DNA of 16,348 nt, from NCBI GenBank assembly GCA_937915725.1, contig CALGGV010000308.1, positions 1 to 16,348 on the forward strand, given 5' to 3'. Under the pieces are notes generated by a model. The model was not told the DNA's origin. It ran no database searches and saw only the letters and a program-made list of their open reading frames with translations. Each line of letters begins with the position of its first letter. Within the stretch, counting starts at the first letter, position 1. Made by a program: the position numbers and the translations under genes. The stretch is from an uncultured Selenomonadales bacterium (GTDB lineage Bacteria > Bacillota > Negativicutes > Selenomonadales > Selenomonadaceae). Positions 1 through 5,811 of the stretch are shown one piece after another.

Positions 1-1493
1 GCATCATTCGGAACTGTAAACGAAACTTTTTTGGTATTTGCGCCGGTTAATTTTATAGTGTCAAGTTTTTCATTCGGCAAAAGTTCCCTGCTGTAACTGA
101 TAACTAAATTTGTACCGTCAATAAATTTTGTATCAAGCGCGGGTTTTTGGCGTTTATCGTCTTGGTAAGTATCAGCCTCAAAATACCGCCACCATTTGTA
201 AGAAATTTTATCGCCGTCGGGGTCTCTTGCAACTGCATTTAAAGTTACTGTTTGTCCTGCGCGAGCGGTAATGTTGACGCCTTCAACAGAGCTGTAGACT
301 TTTGAGCCAACTTTAATGCTGACATGGGGCGCGTGGTTAGCTTTTTTGTAAGAATCGGCAACGCACCAATCAGCACGCGCGGCAAAATCATTCTGCATAT
401 CGTCAAACCAACGAGACAGCGAATAAACAGAATCAAATTTTTTTGTAACGGGGTTATAATCTAAGGCGTCATTAATTGCGCGGTTGCCGTTAAACGCGCC
501 GAAACGTCCGCCCCAGCCGCCGTAAGAAGGATTTTCATAACTGCGCAAGCCGTTTTGTGCCAAATATAAAAACGACGGAGAATCCCCTTCAGAAATAAAA
601 TCGTAAGTTACGTAATTGGGATTTTTTTCAATGTAACCTACGCCGCGTTGTTCTTCCGGCAATTCGCCTTCAATCCATTTGCCGTCATTCATTAAGGCGT
701 AATTAGCCATTAACGCGCCCTTGTTCAGCAAATTTTTTTTGTTCCAATCTGCGTGCAAAGTTGTATTAACTTCGTCTTCATGAAATTGCCACGCGTAGGC
801 AAAATGCCAAAAATCGCAACGGTCGTTAATAACAGTTAAGTTGCTCCAATTTTTTGCAATGTAATTGTTGTAACTGTCATCTTGATCAAGGATTATGTAC
901 AAGAAAAGTTTATCCTGCAATTTTTTTCTGATACTTTGCCATTGCGGCGTATTTTTATATTCGTCTTCTATTGACTTTAACGCTCGCGCAGTGGTATTTG
1001 TGCCGCCCCACGTTTGAACGTACAAAATTCTTTTATCGTCGTCAAGAAATAATTTTTTGAGAAATTCGGAGCCGTCTGTAATTTCGTCCATTTCGCCAAC
1101 TGCGCTGATATTTCCAATGTGCGTTACTCTTCTGAAATAATCCGCAGGGCGATAATATTGGTCGTGCTTTAACAAATTGGGGTGAACTTTTTCGTAGTCG
1201 TCAAGAAATTTGTAAATCCAATTTGTACCTGTCCAGCGAAAGGGCTCAATTCCTTTTGAAGGATCGCCCGCGTAGTGATAAACTGAACTTGTAATGACAA
1301 TCCCCGCAATATCCATTTCGTTTGAATAAAGCAACGCACGAATAACCGAGTTCATATCGTCAACTTCACCATCGGTTGTAATTACCGTGCGCGGCAACCT
1401 TTCGTAATAATCGGCGGGCATTGCATTTACAAAGTTGAAACTTCCGGCGGTAACCGTGCCGAGTACCAACGCGCTTAATACAGACTTTTTCAT
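1..1493 (-). CDS. Secreted DUF1593 / Sde182-like nucleoside-hydrolase-like protein (C-terminus beyond left edge)
   Basis: I translated the open frame myself: it runs from ATG 1493-1491 to the window edge, 497 codons with the stop not reached. Residues 1-24 are a signal peptide (two Lys, hydrophobic core, VNA before the likely cut), so the protein is exported. The nucleoside-hydrolase-like domain starts near residue 35 and carries ITTDGEVDD (38-46), the Asp-rich motif that binds calcium in the nucleoside hydrolase fold. A motif LYVQTWGGTNT follows. Near residue 395 a beta-rich Ig/cadherin-like domain begins (ARDPDGD motif) and continues to the edge. This two-domain layout is that of DUF1593 / cellulose-binding Sde182 proteins, which are about this long, so few residues should be missing. 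The substrate is unknown; a role on nucleosides or plant glycans is only inferred. AGGAAG (1502-1507) is the ribosome binding site, and a promoter lies at 1522-1550. Confidence 0.85.
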   Translation of the reverse strand, partial: MKKSVLSALVLGTVTAGSFNFVNAMPADYYERLPRTVITTDGEVDDMNSVIRALLYSNEMDIAGIVITSSVYHYAGDPSKGIEPFRWTGTNWIYKFLDDYEKVHPNLLKHDQYYRPADYFRRVTHIGNISAVGEMDEITDGSEFLKKLFLDDDKRILYVQTWGGTNTTARALKSIEDEYKNTPQWQSIRKKLQDKLFLYIILDQDDSYNNYIAKNWSNLTVINDRCDFWHFAYAWQFHEDEVNTTLHADWNKKNLLNKGALMANYALMNDGKWIEGELPEEQRGVGYIEKNPNYVTYDFISEGDSPSFLYLAQNGLRSYENPSYGGWGGRFGAFNGNRAINDALDYNPVTKKFDSVYSLSRWFDDMQNDFAARADWCVADSYKKANHAPHVSIKVGSKVYSSVEGVNITARAGQTVTLNAVARDPDGDKISYKWWRYFEADTYQDDKRQKPALDTKFIDGTNLVISYSRELLPNEKLDTIKLTGANTKKVSFTVPND

Positions 1494-1521
1494 AAAAATC
1501 ACTTCCTGCTATTTTCTGAAA

Positions 1522-1550
1522 ATTTTAACTTGTAGATTTAATTTAGTCAA
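1522..1550 (-). promoter_or_regulatory. Sigma-70-type promoter for the DUF1593 gene
   Basis: On the minus strand, TTGACT (1550-1545) and TAAAAT (1527-1522) are separated by exactly 17 bases. The start codon follows about 30 bases downstream of the -10 box with AGGAAG between them. It stands back to back with a plus-strand promoter candidate at 1564-1592, with 13 bases between the two -35 boxes. Confidence 0.6.
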
Positions 1551-1563
1551 CCATAACGGGGGC

Positions 1564-1592
1564 TTGTCGAAAATTAAAGTTAGCGTTAAAAT
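1564..1592 (+). promoter_or_regulatory. Sigma-70-type promoter for the HMA-fold gene
   Basis: TTGTCG (1564-1569), a 17-base spacer and TAAAAT (1587-1592) lie ahead of the ribosome binding site GGAGG at 1612-1616. The predicted transcript start is near 1599, giving a leader of about 25 bases. The -35 box matches the consensus in only four of six bases. Confidence 0.45.
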
Positions 1593-1623
1593 AAGCCGCA
1601 AATAAAATATTGGAGGCTTTAAT

Positions 1624-1866
1624 ATGTGCAAAGAATGCGGTTGCGGCGAAGGCGCGGGCGTTACGCGCTTGCAATTTACAGCAAATGGTTACACTGCAGA
1701 CAGTGCAAAAATTGTTGAAAAAAATCTGCTCGGACTGCCCGGCGTTATGTACGTTCATATTCACGCGCACGACGGCGAAACTACCATTGATTATAATCCC
1801 GGCAAAACTAAACTTACAGAAATTATCGGCGTCTTTGCCAAAAATGACGTTGAGCCTGTTTTATAA
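1624..1866 (+). CDS. Small HMA-fold protein with an N-terminal CxxCxC and a HxHxH motif
   Basis: 80 residues. From about residue 13 the sequence follows the heavy-metal-associated (HMA) beta-alpha-beta-beta-alpha-beta pattern: GYTADSAKIVEKNLLGLPGV is the loop-helix part, and ETTIDYNP the third strand. The canonical metal loop GMTCxxC is absent: both Cys positions hold Ala or Ser. Instead there are Cys 2, 5 and 7 at the very N-terminus (MCKECGCG, like the N-terminal nickel motif of HypB) and HIHAH at residues 45-49 on the second strand. A role in metal binding or delivery is inferred; the metal is unknown. The start is fixed by GGAGG at 1612-1616. A larger overlapping frame from 1610 lacks family features and was not used. 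It is followed at its stop codon by a heptad-repeat hairpin and then argF, so the two may be cotranscribed. Confidence 0.85.
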   Translation: MCKECGCGEGAGVTRLQFTANGYTADSAKIVEKNLLGLPGVMYVHIHAHDGETTIDYNPGKTKLTEIIGVFAKNDVEPVL

Positions 1867-1945
1867 GGATTAAGGATTAAGGGCTAAGGGCTAAGGGCTA
1901 AGGAAAAAAATCCCTAGTCCTTAATCCTTAGTCCCTAGTCCTTAA
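1864..1945 (+). repeat. Inverted array of 7-bp repeats (TAAGGRY family), array 1
   Basis: The left arm has five heptads TAAGGAT/TAAGGGC plus TAAGG (1864-1903, 40 bases). A run of seven A (1904-1910) is the loop. The right arm has five heptads of type TCCYTAR (1911-1945), the reverse complement of the left type. The arms can pair into an imperfect stem of about 35 bp. The TAA stop codon of the HMA gene (1864-1866) is the first three bases of the first unit. No U-run follows the stem, so it is not a standard intrinsic terminator. It may act as a 3'-end stabiliser or as a mobile or expanding repeat. Confidence 0.9.
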
Positions 1946-1950
1946 AAATG

Positions 1951-1957
1951 AAAGGAG
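1951..1957 (+). promoter_or_regulatory. Ribosome binding site that sets the argF start at TTG 1966
   Basis: AAAGGAG stands 8 bases before TTG 1966-1968. It lies inside the longer reading frame that starts at ATG 1948. That ATG is preceded only by the repeat array and has no Shine-Dalgarno sequence, so the TTG is the better start. Confidence 0.7.
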
Positions 1958-1965
1958 CGAATAAC

Positions 1966-2898
1966 TTGTTAAAAGGAAAAGATTTAATTTCAATTCACGA
2001 TTTAAGCGCGGATGAAGTTTTTGAAATTTTGGACTGCGCGGCAAATTTGAAAGTTATGCAAAAAAATAATATCCCGCACCAATTTTTGAAAGGTAAAACG
2101 CTGGGAATGATTTTTGAAAAATCCTCAACACGTACACGCGTTTCATTTGAAGTTGGAATTTTTCAACTCGGCGGCACGGGTTTATTTTTATCAAACAAAG
2201 ATTTACAACTCGGGCGCGGTGAGCCTATCAAAGATACTGCCCGCGTTTTGTCAAGATATTTAGACGGTATTATGATTCGCACTTACGGTCACGACAGAAT
2301 TTTGGAACTTGCCAAATATTCAGATGTTCCCGTTATCAACGGCTTAAGCGATTTACTCCACCCTTGCCAAGTTTTGACTGATTTATTAACAATTCGTGAA
2401 CATAAAGGCAAAAATTTTAGAAGTTTGAAAATGGCGTACGTCGGCGACGGAAATAATATGACAAATTCCTATTTGTACGGTGCGGCGAAAGTCGGAATGA
2501 ATTTAACAGTTGCAACGCCGCAAAAGTACGAGCCTAACGCATTGGTTTTTGAACAAGCTTTGACTGACGCCGAAGAAACTAAGGCTGAATTAGTTTGGAC
2601 AGAAAATCCCGTTGATGCCGTGAAAGATGCTGACATTATTGCAACCGACACATGGGCAAGTATGGGACAAGAGGCTGAACACGACGAACGTAAGAAAATT
2701 TTTGCGCCGTATCAAGTCAACGCCGAACTTTTGAAACACGCAAGCAAAAACGCTATTGTACTTCACTGCTTGCCGGCTTACCGCGGCGAAGAAATTACTG
2801 ACGAAGTTTTTGAAAATAACGCGCACGTAATTTTTGAAGAGGCTGAAAATCGCTTGCACACTCAAAAGGCGATTATGGCTTTGACTATGGCTGATTAA
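1966..2898 (+). CDS. argF: Ornithine carbamoyltransferase
   Basis: The enzyme transfers the carbamoyl group from carbamoyl phosphate to ornithine to form citrulline in cytosolic arginine synthesis; a catabolic role (arginine deiminase pathway) cannot be ruled out. From the TTG start it has 310 residues, the usual length. The carbamoyl-phosphate loop SSTRTR is at 53-58, HPCQ at 132-135, and the ornithine-side HCLP motif plus a DxxxSMG loop lie in the C-terminal half. All expected motifs are intact. An ATG 18 bases upstream (1948) would add six residues but has no ribosome binding site. No other arg gene is nearby. The gene lies between two heptad arrays, and its TAA stop is the first three bases of the second one. 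Confidence 0.96.
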   Translation: MLKGKDLISIHDLSADEVFEILDCAANLKVMQKNNIPHQFLKGKTLGMIFEKSSTRTRVSFEVGIFQLGGTGLFLSNKDLQLGRGEPIKDTARVLSRYLDGIMIRTYGHDRILELAKYSDVPVINGLSDLLHPCQVLTDLLTIREHKGKNFRSLKMAYVGDGNNMTNSYLYGAAKVGMNLTVATPQKYEPNALVFEQALTDAEETKAELVWTENPVDAVKDADIIATDTWASMGQEAEHDERKKIFAPYQVNAELLKHASKNAIVLHCLPAYRGEEITDEVFENNAHVIFEEAENRLHTQKAIMALTMAD

Positions 2899-2947
2899 GG
2901 ATTAAAGACTAAGGACTAGGGGTTAGAGATTTTTCCCCAGTCTAAGT
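2896..2947 (+). repeat. Heptad-repeat array with hairpin after argF, array 2
   Basis: Five degenerate 7-base units (TAAGGAT, TAAAGAC, TAAGGAC, TAGGGGT, TAGAGAT) begin at the argF stop codon, followed by T-rich bases and two inverse-type units (2934-2947). GGACTAGGGG (2913-2922) pairs with CCCCAGTCT (2935-2943), with one bulged A. The T run sits in the loop rather than after the stem, so this is a poor intrinsic terminator. It looks like a decayed relative of array 1. Confidence 0.75.
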
Positions 2948-2975
2948 TGTAAGTTAAAGTTGACTATGCTAAAAT
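2947..2975 (+). promoter_or_regulatory. Weak promoter candidate for scfA
   Basis: TTGTAA (2947-2952), 17 bases, then TAAAAT (2970-2975). A transcript from here would start at about the ribosome binding site itself (2982-2988), leaving almost no leader, so the true promoter may lie further upstream. Confidence 0.25.
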
Positions 2976-2994
2976 TATTTTGGAGGTGTAAATT

Positions 2995-3141
2995 ATGAAA
3001 CACATTAAAACAGTTAATAAACCAGTTCTTCAATCTACACTGAAAACCGGCGGCTGTGGCGAATGTCAAGCGTCTTGTCAATCTGCTTGCAAAACCAGCT
3101 GTACTGTTGGTAACCAAGTTTGTGAACGTCAAAAAAAATAA
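2995..3141 (+). CDS. scfA: SCIFF peptide precursor (six cysteines in forty-five residues)
   Basis: This 48-residue gene starts at ATG 2995 after a perfect GGAGGTG (2982-2988). Cys are at 21, 24, 28, 32, 36 and 43, in the block GCGECQASCQSACKTSC followed by TVGNQVCE. That is the hallmark of the SCIFF family, precursors of ranthipeptides in which a radical SAM/SPASM enzyme (ScfB/CteB type) joins Cys sulfur to a neighbouring residue. The N-terminal MKHIKT part is the leader that the maturase recognises. In most genomes the maturase gene lies next door; here it does not. A terminator follows 27 bases after the stop and the next gene is an LRR protein. The biological role of SCIFF products is poorly known; quorum-type signalling has been proposed for some clostridial members. 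Confidence 0.95.
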   Translation: MKHIKTVNKPVLQSTLKTGGCGECQASCQSACKTSCTVGNQVCERQKK

Positions 3142-3168
3142 TCTGCGCGAAAATTTTTAAAAGAAAAA

Positions 3169-3200
3169 CCGTCGGAAAAAACCGGCGGCTTTTTTTATTT
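3169..3200 (+). terminator. Intrinsic terminator of scfA
   Basis: CCGTCGG (3169-3175) pairs with CCGGCGG (3182-3188) over seven pairs including one G-U, with an A6 loop, and a run of seven T follows at 3190-3196. It makes scfA a single-gene transcript unless there is read-through. Confidence 0.85.
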
Positions 3201-3218
3201 TACAGGCTAATTTATTTC

Positions 3219-3247
3219 TTGCCAAAAATTCCAATCTCGCTTATAAT
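3219..3247 (+). promoter_or_regulatory. Sigma-70-type promoter of the LRR-purB unit
   Basis: TTGCCA (3219-3224), a 17-base spacer and a perfect TATAAT (3242-3247). The transcript should start near 3254, which leaves a leader of about 100 bases containing the palindrome at 3295-3312. Confidence 0.7.
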
Positions 3248-3294
3248 TTAAAAAATTACAAAAATTATTGAAGTAAATATCTTAATATAAAAAG

Positions 3295-3312
3295 CCCTTC
3301 CACGTGGAAGGG
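3295..3312 (+). promoter_or_regulatory. Perfect 18-bp palindrome in the LRR-purB leader
   Basis: CCCTTCCAC is followed at once by its exact reverse complement GTGGAAGGG, with CACGTG at the centre. It lies about 40 bases after the predicted transcript start and 41 bases before the LRR start codon. As RNA it would be a tight hairpin with a small loop; as DNA it could be an operator for a dimeric protein. On the plus strand no clean U-run follows, while on the minus strand a short T run does. Its role is unknown. Confidence 0.6.
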
Positions 3313-3353
3313 TTATTTAAACTAATATAAATTTTTGAAAGGAGTGCGATTCT

Positions 3354-4055
3354 ATGAATGAAGATTTTCAATACATTAAAAACCAAGACAATATAACGCT
3401 TGCTAGATATGATGGCTCAGCTGAATATGTGGAAATTCCCGCAACGATTGAAAATTTGCCGGTAAAAATTATTGGCGCATATACATTCCTGAATTGCACT
3501 TCGATTAAAGCTGTTTACATTCCGGATTCAGTAACAGAAATTGATGAAAATGCTTTTGAAGGTTGCAGTTCGCTGGAATTTATCAGTATTCCGGATTCAG
3601 TAACTGAAATTTGGGATTATGCTTTTTACCTTTGCACTTCCTTAAAATATATTAAATTGCCAAAATATATTACAGAAATTGCTTGTGGTACTTTTACAGG
3701 TTGTAAATCGCTTGAGTGGATTCATATTCCGGAATTTGTTACAAAAATTGGCGAATATGCTTTTGCAGGCGAATTAGCCTTTGATGATGAACGCGGCGAA
3801 TATTTGAAAAATTGCTGCCTTTCTTTGAAAATGGTTAATATTCCGGATTCAGTAACAGAAATTGGAGCTTACGCTTTTAGCGGCTGCAAGTCTCTTAAAT
3901 CAATTAAAATTCCAAAATCTGTAAAAAAAGTTGGAGAATCTGCCTTTTATGCTTGTTATCATATTGCTATTTTGAATCTTGAATCAAAAATCATTCCTGA
4001 AACAGCTGAAGTCGGCTTAGGTTGTTTTGACGGTTGGGCGCAAATATGTGAATAA
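3354..4055 (+). CDS. BspA-type leucine-rich-repeat protein (LRR_5), apparently intracellular
   Basis: 233 residues made of roughly 23-residue repeats of the BspA / LRR_5 kind (IPDSVTEIGxxAFxGCxSLxxIxIP). Clear units lie at about 33-55, 56-78, 79-101, 102-124, 125-162 (with an inserted acidic stretch near 140-152), 163-185 and 186-208. IPDSVTEI occurs three times unchanged (56-63, 79-86, 163-170). Such proteins are usually binding scaffolds. Most known ones are secreted, but here the N-terminus is polar (MNEDFQYIKN), with no signal peptide, anchor or membrane segment. GGAG at 3341-3344 sets the start. The next gene, purB, begins 33 bases after the stop with no terminator between, so they likely share the promoter at 3219-3247. 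The gene has fewer GCG/CGC codons than argF or purB, which could hint at separate origin. Its partner is unknown. Confidence 0.9.
   Translation: MNEDFQYIKNQDNITLARYDGSAEYVEIPATIENLPVKIIGAYTFLNCTSIKAVYIPDSVTEIDENAFEGCSSLEFISIPDSVTEIWDYAFYLCTSLKYIKLPKYITEIACGTFTGCKSLEWIHIPEFVTKIGEYAFAGELAFDDERGEYLKNCCLSLKMVNIPDSVTEIGAYAFSGCKSLKSIKIPKSVKKVGESAFYACYHIAILNLESKIIPETAEVGLGCFDGWAQICE
3519..3863 (+). repeat. Three near-identical 24-base repeats inside the LRR gene
   Basis: Copies at 3519-3542, 3588-3611 and 3840-3863 encode IPDSVTEI. The first and third are identical and the second differs by one base. The surrounding repeat units differ much more, so these blocks suggest recent internal duplication or gene conversion. 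Confidence 0.8.
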
Positions 4056-4088
4056 ATTTTTTAATATTAATTTTAAGGAGTTGGTAAA

Positions 4089-5381
4089 ATGATTGAACGT
4101 TACACTTTGCCGGAAATGGGCAAAATTTGGTCGCTTGAAAATGAATGGCGCACAATTTTAAATGTGGAGCTTGCCGCCTGCGATGCAATGGCTGAACTCG
4201 GCGAAATTCCCGCTGAATCAGCTAAAAATATTCGTGCTAAGGCAAATTTTACCGTCGAACGTATCAAAGAAATTGAGGCAGTAACCGACCATGACATTAT
4301 TGCTTTTTTAACTTGCGTGGCTGAATACGTCGGCGAAGATTCAAAGTACATTCACAAGGGCTTGACTTCTTCAGACGTTAAAGACACGGCGTACTGCTTA
4401 ATGATGAAACAAGCCGCCGAAATTATTTTGGACGATTTAAAAAAGTTCAATGAAGTTTTACGCCGTCGCGCAGTTGAATTTAAACATACGCCTTGCATTG
4501 GGCGCACGCACGGTATACACGCCGAGCCCATGACTTTTGGCTTAAAACTTTTACTTTGGAGCGCGGAAATTGAACGTGATATTGAGCGCGTCGAACACGC
4601 AAAAAAAATTGTTTCAGTTGGAAAATTAAGCGGCGCGGTCGGCACTTACTCAAATATTAATCCCAAAATTGAAGAACTTGTTTGTAAAAAATTGGAACTT
4701 GAACCGGTAAAACTTGCAACTCAAGTAATTCAACGCGACAGACACGCAGAATTTGTTACAACTTTGGCGATTGTTGCAAGCACGCTTGAAAAAATTGCAA
4801 CCGAAATTAGAAATTTGCAACGTACCGATATTAGAGAGGCTGAAGAATATTTTCAACCCGGGCAAAAAGGCTCTTCAGCAATGCCGCACAAACGCAACCC
4901 GATTAATTGCGAGCGCGTTGCAGGAATGGCACGGCTTGTTCGTGGTAATGCAGTTGCCGCAATGGAAGATATTACACTTTGGCACGAGCGGGATATTTCT
5001 CATTCAAGCGTTGAGCGCGTCATTTTGCCGGATTCTACAATTAATGTTGACTACTGCACAAAAAAAATTACAAAGATTATCGACAAACTTTTGGTTTATC
5101 CCGACGCAATGTTGCACAATCTGAATCGTACGGGCGGCTTGATTTACAGTCAAAGAATTATGCTTGCCGTTGTTTCAAAGGGAGTCCTGCGCGAAGACGC
5201 TTATAAATGGGTACAGCGAAACGCAATGAAACGCTGGCTTGAAGGCGAAGACTTCCGCACAAATATTGAAAATGACGAAGATATTAAAAAATATTTGACT
5301 AAGGCAGAAATTGACGAATGCTTTAACTATGAATGGTTTTTGCGCAACGTCGATATGATTTTTGAAAGATTTGGGCTTTAA
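4089..5381 (+). CDS. purB: Adenylosuccinate lyase
   Basis: The enzyme splits adenylosuccinate to AMP and fumarate, and SAICAR to AICAR and fumarate, in cytosolic purine synthesis. 430 residues, typical of the short bacterial form. Expected motifs are present: TDHD (67-70), RTHGIHAEP (139-147, with the acid-base His 141) and the flexible signature loop GSSAMPHKRNP (261-271) with the catalytic Ser. No residue appears to be missing. AAGGAG at 4075-4080 stands 8 bases before the ATG. No other pur gene is nearby; the neighbours are the LRR gene upstream and a small unknown gene 48 bases downstream, perhaps in the same transcript. Confidence 0.97.
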   Translation: MIERYTLPEMGKIWSLENEWRTILNVELAACDAMAELGEIPAESAKNIRAKANFTVERIKEIEAVTDHDIIAFLTCVAEYVGEDSKYIHKGLTSSDVKDTAYCLMMKQAAEIILDDLKKFNEVLRRRAVEFKHTPCIGRTHGIHAEPMTFGLKLLLWSAEIERDIERVEHAKKIVSVGKLSGAVGTYSNINPKIEELVCKKLELEPVKLATQVIQRDRHAEFVTTLAIVASTLEKIATEIRNLQRTDIREAEEYFQPGQKGSSAMPHKRNPINCERVAGMARLVRGNAVAAMEDITLWHERDISHSSVERVILPDSTINVDYCTKKITKIIDKLLVYPDAMLHNLNRTGGLIYSQRIMLAVVSKGVLREDAYKWVQRNAMKRWLEGEDFRTNIENDEDIKKYLTKAEIDECFNYEWFLRNVDMIFERFGL

Positions 5382-5402
5382 AAAAAATCCGCCCTAAGGC
5401 GG
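5381..5402 (-). terminator. Hairpin after purB, terminator-like on the minus strand
   Basis: CCGCC (5389-5393) and GGCGG (5398-5402) form a 5-bp stem with a 4-base loop. On the plus strand no U-run follows. On the minus strand the stem is followed by a T run (complement of 5381-5387), so it would stop leftward transcripts such as kptA read-through coming across the 5430-5774 gene. Confidence 0.4.
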
Positions 5403-5429
5403 TAAATATTAGATTAAGGGGGAAATTTT

Positions 5430-5774
5430 ATGAATACCAGAACCCACGAAATTATAAGGGAATATATTGACGTGCTGACGTATCAAGCGATTAACCGTGA
5501 ATTGACTTGGGAAACTTCAGCCGGCGATATGGATATTCGCTATTCTATTAACGATATGCAAGGCAACCAACTTTTGGGCGTGTCGCGCAGCTTGCTTTTC
5601 TCCAGCGGCAAAGTTGAACTTACCATTCAAGGCGAAACTTTCAAAACTGCCAACACCGGTATTATCGACCGCGTCGAAAAACTTTTCAGAATCATTAACT
5701 ACACCAAAAAAGACAACGTCATTAAAGACAGCACAATTAAATTTATGCGCAAATACATAGCCGAGCATAAATAA
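5430..5774 (+). CDS. Small protein of unknown function
   Basis: 114 residues, a family I do not recognise. It is soluble and polar, with no signal peptide, membrane segment or Cys. Predicted make-up: a helix at 1-24 (THEIIREYIDVLTYQAINREL), a central beta-rich part (about 33-75, ending in VELTIQGETFKT), and two C-terminal helices (78-92 and 98-113). The ribosome binding site is in AAGGGGGA just before the ATG, well spaced. It lies 48 bases after purB, with only the weak hairpin at 5389-5402 between, so cotranscription is likely. Its TAA stop is the first unit of heptad array 3. Codon use matches its neighbours, which supports a real gene. Confidence 0.75.
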   Translation: MNTRTHEIIREYIDVLTYQAINRELTWETSAGDMDIRYSINDMQGNQLLGVSRSLLFSSGKVELTIQGETFKTANTGIIDRVEKLFRIINYTKKDNVIKDSTIKFMRKYIAEHK

Positions 5775-5811
5775 GGATTAAGGGCTAAGGGCTAAGGATT
5801 AAGAGCTAAGG
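5772..5811 (+). repeat. Single-arm heptad array (TAAGGRY family), array 3
   Basis: TAAGGAT, TAAGGGC, TAAGGGC, TAAGGAT, TAAGAGC and TAAGG make exactly 40 bases, the same unit count as the left arm of array 1, though the order of unit types differs. The first TAA is the stop codon of the plus-strand gene. The right part (5792-5811) is read on the minus strand as the last codons and the TAG stop of kptA. No inverse arm is visible. Confidence 0.9.

Noticed and set aside
1610..1873. 87-codon plus-strand frame overlapping the HMA gene
   Set aside because: It starts before the ribosome binding site and shows no family pattern; the 1624 frame has the HMA pattern and a well-placed GGAGG.
1864..1945. 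Array 1 as a CRISPR or IS end
   Set aside because: The 7-base units are contiguous with no spacers, and no transposase or cas gene is present.
2923..3132. Minus-strand frame across scfA
   Set aside because: It is the antisense shadow of the SCIFF gene, with no ribosome binding site or known pattern.
3295..3312. Palindrome as an intrinsic terminator for plus-strand transcripts
   Set aside because: There is almost no loop and no U-run on the plus strand, and it lies after a strong promoter and before the gene.
4753..5124. 123-codon plus-strand frame inside purB
   Set aside because: Different frame of a highly conserved gene; no independent start signal.
5389..5402. Hairpin as a plus-strand terminator of purB
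   Set aside because: The stem is only 5 bp and is followed by TAAATATT, not a U-run; it fits the minus strand better.
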